DNA from: Whalleya microplaca
Taxonomy: Eukaryota; Ascomycota; Sordariomycetes; Xylariales; Xylariaceae
NCBI GenBank assembly: GCA_022497155.1
Contig: MU385735.1
Location: 557,323 to 621,322, forward strand
DNA length: 64,000 bases
Direction of reading: 5' to 3'
Both the position numbers and the translations under genes were made by a program. The notes under the pieces are model-generated. The model was given only the letters and a program-made list of their open reading frames with translations. It had not been told where the DNA came from and made no database searches. Within the stretch, counting starts at the first letter, position 1, and each line of letters opens with the position of its first letter. This document shows positions 61,094-64,000 of the stretch, piece after piece.

Positions 61094-61374
61094 TCTGAAT
61101 TTGCTTTACCTTTATCGCACCACATAGCAAGTCGTATCTTATTTCTATCCTTATTTGTATCACATAGATATAGATCTATAGAGGAAACCCCACCCGGCCT
61201 AAAAGTCATCCTCTGTTAAGACAACCGGAATGCCATGTAGATTACTACTTCCTCGTTATCGATATCAAGCACTAATTGCAAAACGAGAAGATAAATGAAC
61301 TTGCATAAATCGCAGTGGGATGCGGAATCTCTTGAGATTTCCGGTAACCTCCGCAGTTTCCTCAGTTCTACACA
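61094..61374 (-). pseudogene. Damaged N-terminal part of the HET gene
   Basis: Reads CVELRKLRRLPEISRDSASHCDLC, like the Cys-rich opening of HET proteins, then VVIYMAFRLS, a TAA stop (61216-61218), and then continues in the same frame with QRMTFRPGGVSSIDL and KIRLAMWCDKG. The frame ends before the main exon, which is in another phase, and no good intron bridges the gap. One CAA to TAA change would explain the stop. It is cut off leftwards (5') by the AT-rich block. An alternative is that the TAA lies inside an unrecognised intron. Confidence 0.55.
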
Positions 61375-61419
61375 CCCTCCTATAGACCTGTACAAGTCCC
61401 ACCCACGGGGTTGGTCCCA

Positions 61420-61560
61420 TAGTCCCGTAAAACTCCCATAGGAATTTTTTTTTCCCATAAAAGTCCCATGGGACCAATAAAAATTAATAGGACTACTTAC
61501 GATAATCCCACCCACAAATTAAAAAATACGTAGGACTCCTATAAAACTCCCACGAAAAAA
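61420..61560. repeat. TCCCAT/ACTCCCA short-repeat edge
   Basis: Several TCCCAT, AGTCCC and ACTCCCA units, with one perfect palindrome GTCCCATGGGAC (about 61468-61479), mark the change from gene-like sequence to the AT-saturated block. It could be the end of a mutated repeat element. Confidence 0.45.
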
Positions 61561-64000
61561 ACTCAGTCTTATTAAGTCTTACGTAAGAAATTAAAATATT
61601 AACTAATCGTATTATAGCTATTTATAAAAGTAAGTTTTAATATAATAAAATAATATTAAAATAATTATAAACAATTAGATATTATTAAAAACTAGCTTTA
61701 TTATAACTTATTAGTATTTAATTAGTTATGTTCCGGCTAATAAGTTAAAACTAAAAAACTATTAAGCTTTTTATTATTTATATTTTTCCGACCTAATTTA
61801 AATGTTTTTAATTTTAACGCGCGGCTAGTTATAATAAAAATCGAGTTTTTTTTTAATAATATTATAAAAAGCATTAATTCTTTAGAAAACGCCCTATTTA
61901 ATAATTCCTTAATATAATAAATTAATTTACGAGTAATAGTTTTAATATTTTTATCGGATTAATTATTTATATATCCGGGTAATAGGAAATAACGATTCGA
62001 TAGTTTTTCGATATTATTATAAAATTATTCTATAATTTTTTATAATATTTTTTAAATCGAACTAAATAGTTTTTTATAAAAACGGGAATTAAAGAAACTA
62101 ATATAGTATATAATAAGAAAAAAACGAGTATCGGGTACCTAATTTATATCTAAAAACTTTTTTAATTTAATTCGAATAATAGTTTTATAGCCGGTAATTT
62201 TAAAAAAAAAACTGCCGTAAAAATTAAGATATAAATATACCTTATTAATATAAATGTTATAATATATTAAATTATTTTATAATTATTTTATTAATAACGT
62301 ATTTTAAAATTATAGTAGGTTTAATTTTAGCTAATTTCGATAAACGAAATTGCTAAAAATAAATATTATTCCTAATTTTACTTAAACGAAATGCCCGAAT
62401 GCCGCAAATAATACCGATATTTTTTTATTTTATATAGCGTAATAAAAATTATCGTTTCCAAGTTATAATATCGGAAAATATAAAGCGGGATAAATAATAT
62501 AAAAAAAGTTTTTTTTTTAGCGATATAAAAAATTTGGGCAAAAAAATATAAGTAAGTTTAAATATATGTAGTTTTTTTTTCGTCTAAATAACCTGCTAAT
62601 TTTATAATATTTTAAACCGATTTTTATTAGCAATAGTAAAATTAATAACGTCTAATATTTATCTGAAATAATTTTTATATTAATAAAGTTTCGTATATAA
62701 AATATCGATAATAATATACCAGTTAGCTTTTTATATATAGTAAAGTTTATATTTAGCGCCTTAAAAAAATTAAAATAATAAAATAATTATAAAATAATTT
62801 TATAACAACTTATAATTACTAATCGATTTATTTTTTAGGTAACTTTTTATATATTTTTAATATTAATATCGTTTTTATAGTTATTTTCTTAAAAATATAG
62901 GTTTATATATTTTCGAAAGCGGAAAAGTTTGCGAGTAATAAACTTAATTATTACTTTTATTATATTTTATTTATTTATAAGCGAAAAAAAAAAGTCGCTT
63001 TCGCTTAATTTTTTAATATAAAGTAATTTAAAGCCTCCCTAAAAAAATAAAAGTTACTTAATAATTATAAATATATAAAAATTATAAAATAATTACGAAA
63101 TAATTAAATATTAAACGTACCTTTTAAATTTATATATTAAATTTTAAAATATTTTTTTTAATTAAGTATAAAAAATATACTAGCAAAAAGGAGTAAAAAT
63201 ATTAATCGGTAGAGCTATACCGCTTAAAATTATCTTTTTCGTTATAAAAATAATACTTTTTTTTTAATCCTTTATTTATATTAACTTAATCCGCGCTACT
63301 ATCGTTAAAACCTTCGGAAATCTCGGAATATTTCCGCGTAACTTAATTAAAATACTTTCCTTTTTCAGAACTAAAGAAAATTAAAATAAAAATAATCCTA
63401 AAATAATTAAATATATACTATTTTATCTCGATTTATATTATTATAGCTTATTTTTAAATTTCGGTTTCGCGATTAGTTATAATAGGATTTTTTTTTTACT
63501 AAATATCGAATTATCGCTTAATTGCTTGTTTTAAATTATAGCAGGCTTTTTTTATATCAAAAGTTATAAAATCGAGATTTTTTTTTCGTTCCCGAGCTTT
63601 TTAAATATTCGGATTAATAAAAAGCTTATTATCCGGCTTACGCCGCTTTACAACCGGAGGCATAATACTAAAATTAATTAAAAACTAATTATTTTACGAT
63701 TAATTTATATATTTTATAATCGTATACTTATTTTAAGCCTTTAAAAGTAATAAAGTAGGATTAGGAATAATATTATAACTATAATATAATTATTAAAAAA
63801 TTAAAAATATTATAAAAAGCTATTAAAGTAAATGCTAAAATTTAAGCGAAAGAAAATAAAGCTAATAGTTAAAAAAGTAGGGCCGCCTAAAATTTTAAAT
63901 TATTTCTTCCGTTTTTAAAAATCACGTAATTTTATTATAAAAATAATAAAAATATAACTAATAAAAAAGACTTTTTTAATATATATATATTAAATATAAT
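61560..64000. repeat. AT-saturated block with RIP-like signature
   Basis: Runs to the window edge. Very high A+T, dominated by TTAAT/ATAAT strings. CpA and TpG are rare on many full lines while CpG is still present (TTATCGGATT, AACGATTCG). This is the expected result of repeat-induced point mutation, which turns CpA into TpA on both strands of duplicated DNA. No open frame of 60 codons remains. The original element cannot be identified. Confidence 0.85.

Overview
The window is nuclear DNA of a filamentous ascomycete (Pezizomycotina, probably Sordariomycetes). The genes carry short GT–AG introns. Gene families include a HET-domain protein, a HET-C homologue, F-box/ankyrin proteins, a fungal urease and a GH45 endoglucanase. 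An AT-saturated block at the right edge looks like DNA that went through repeat-induced point mutation (RIP). The order within the class cannot be fixed from the sequence alone. No tRNA, rRNA, CRISPR array or bacterial-type operon was seen.

Layout. 0-11 kb holds conserved genes: a lipin-type phosphatidate phosphatase (-), a membrane-anchored fibronectin-III/coiled-coil protein (+) and a twin CX9C Cmc1-like protein (+). 13.8 kb has a small acidic protein with a possible zinc knuckle. 14.6-26.6 kb is an accessory island: a large F-box/ankyrin protein with a 10-nt micro-exon (-), a HET-domain pseudogene with stop codons at conserved positions (+), a second F-box/ankyrin protein (+), a kinase-fold protein (-) and an unrecognised protein (-). 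27-37.9 kb is a gene-poor AT-richer stretch with three weak orphan spliced gene candidates. 37.9-43.8 kb returns to core genes: the SAGA subunit Ngg1/Ada3 (+) and urease (+). 45.6-47.3 kb carries an HMG-box protein (-). 52.0-56.9 kb carries a HET-C homologue (+) and a secreted GH45 endoglucanase (+). 59.1-61.4 kb carries a HET-domain gene (-) with a damaged 5' end. It abuts 2.4 kb of very AT-rich, CpA/TpG-poor sequence that runs to the window edge.

How it fits together. Core genes are GC-rich at third codon positions and closely exon-packed. The HET, ankyrin and F-box genes sit in AT-richer DNA with long spacers. HET and HET-C families are known from non-self recognition (heterokaryon incompatibility), so the window mixes housekeeping genes with candidate allorecognition or accessory loci. 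No wholly new system can be demonstrated from the sequence. The best leads are the 14.6-26.6 kb island, the RIP-like damage in two HET genes, and several small spliced orphan genes. Exon borders were set by hand from splice consensus and reading-frame continuity.
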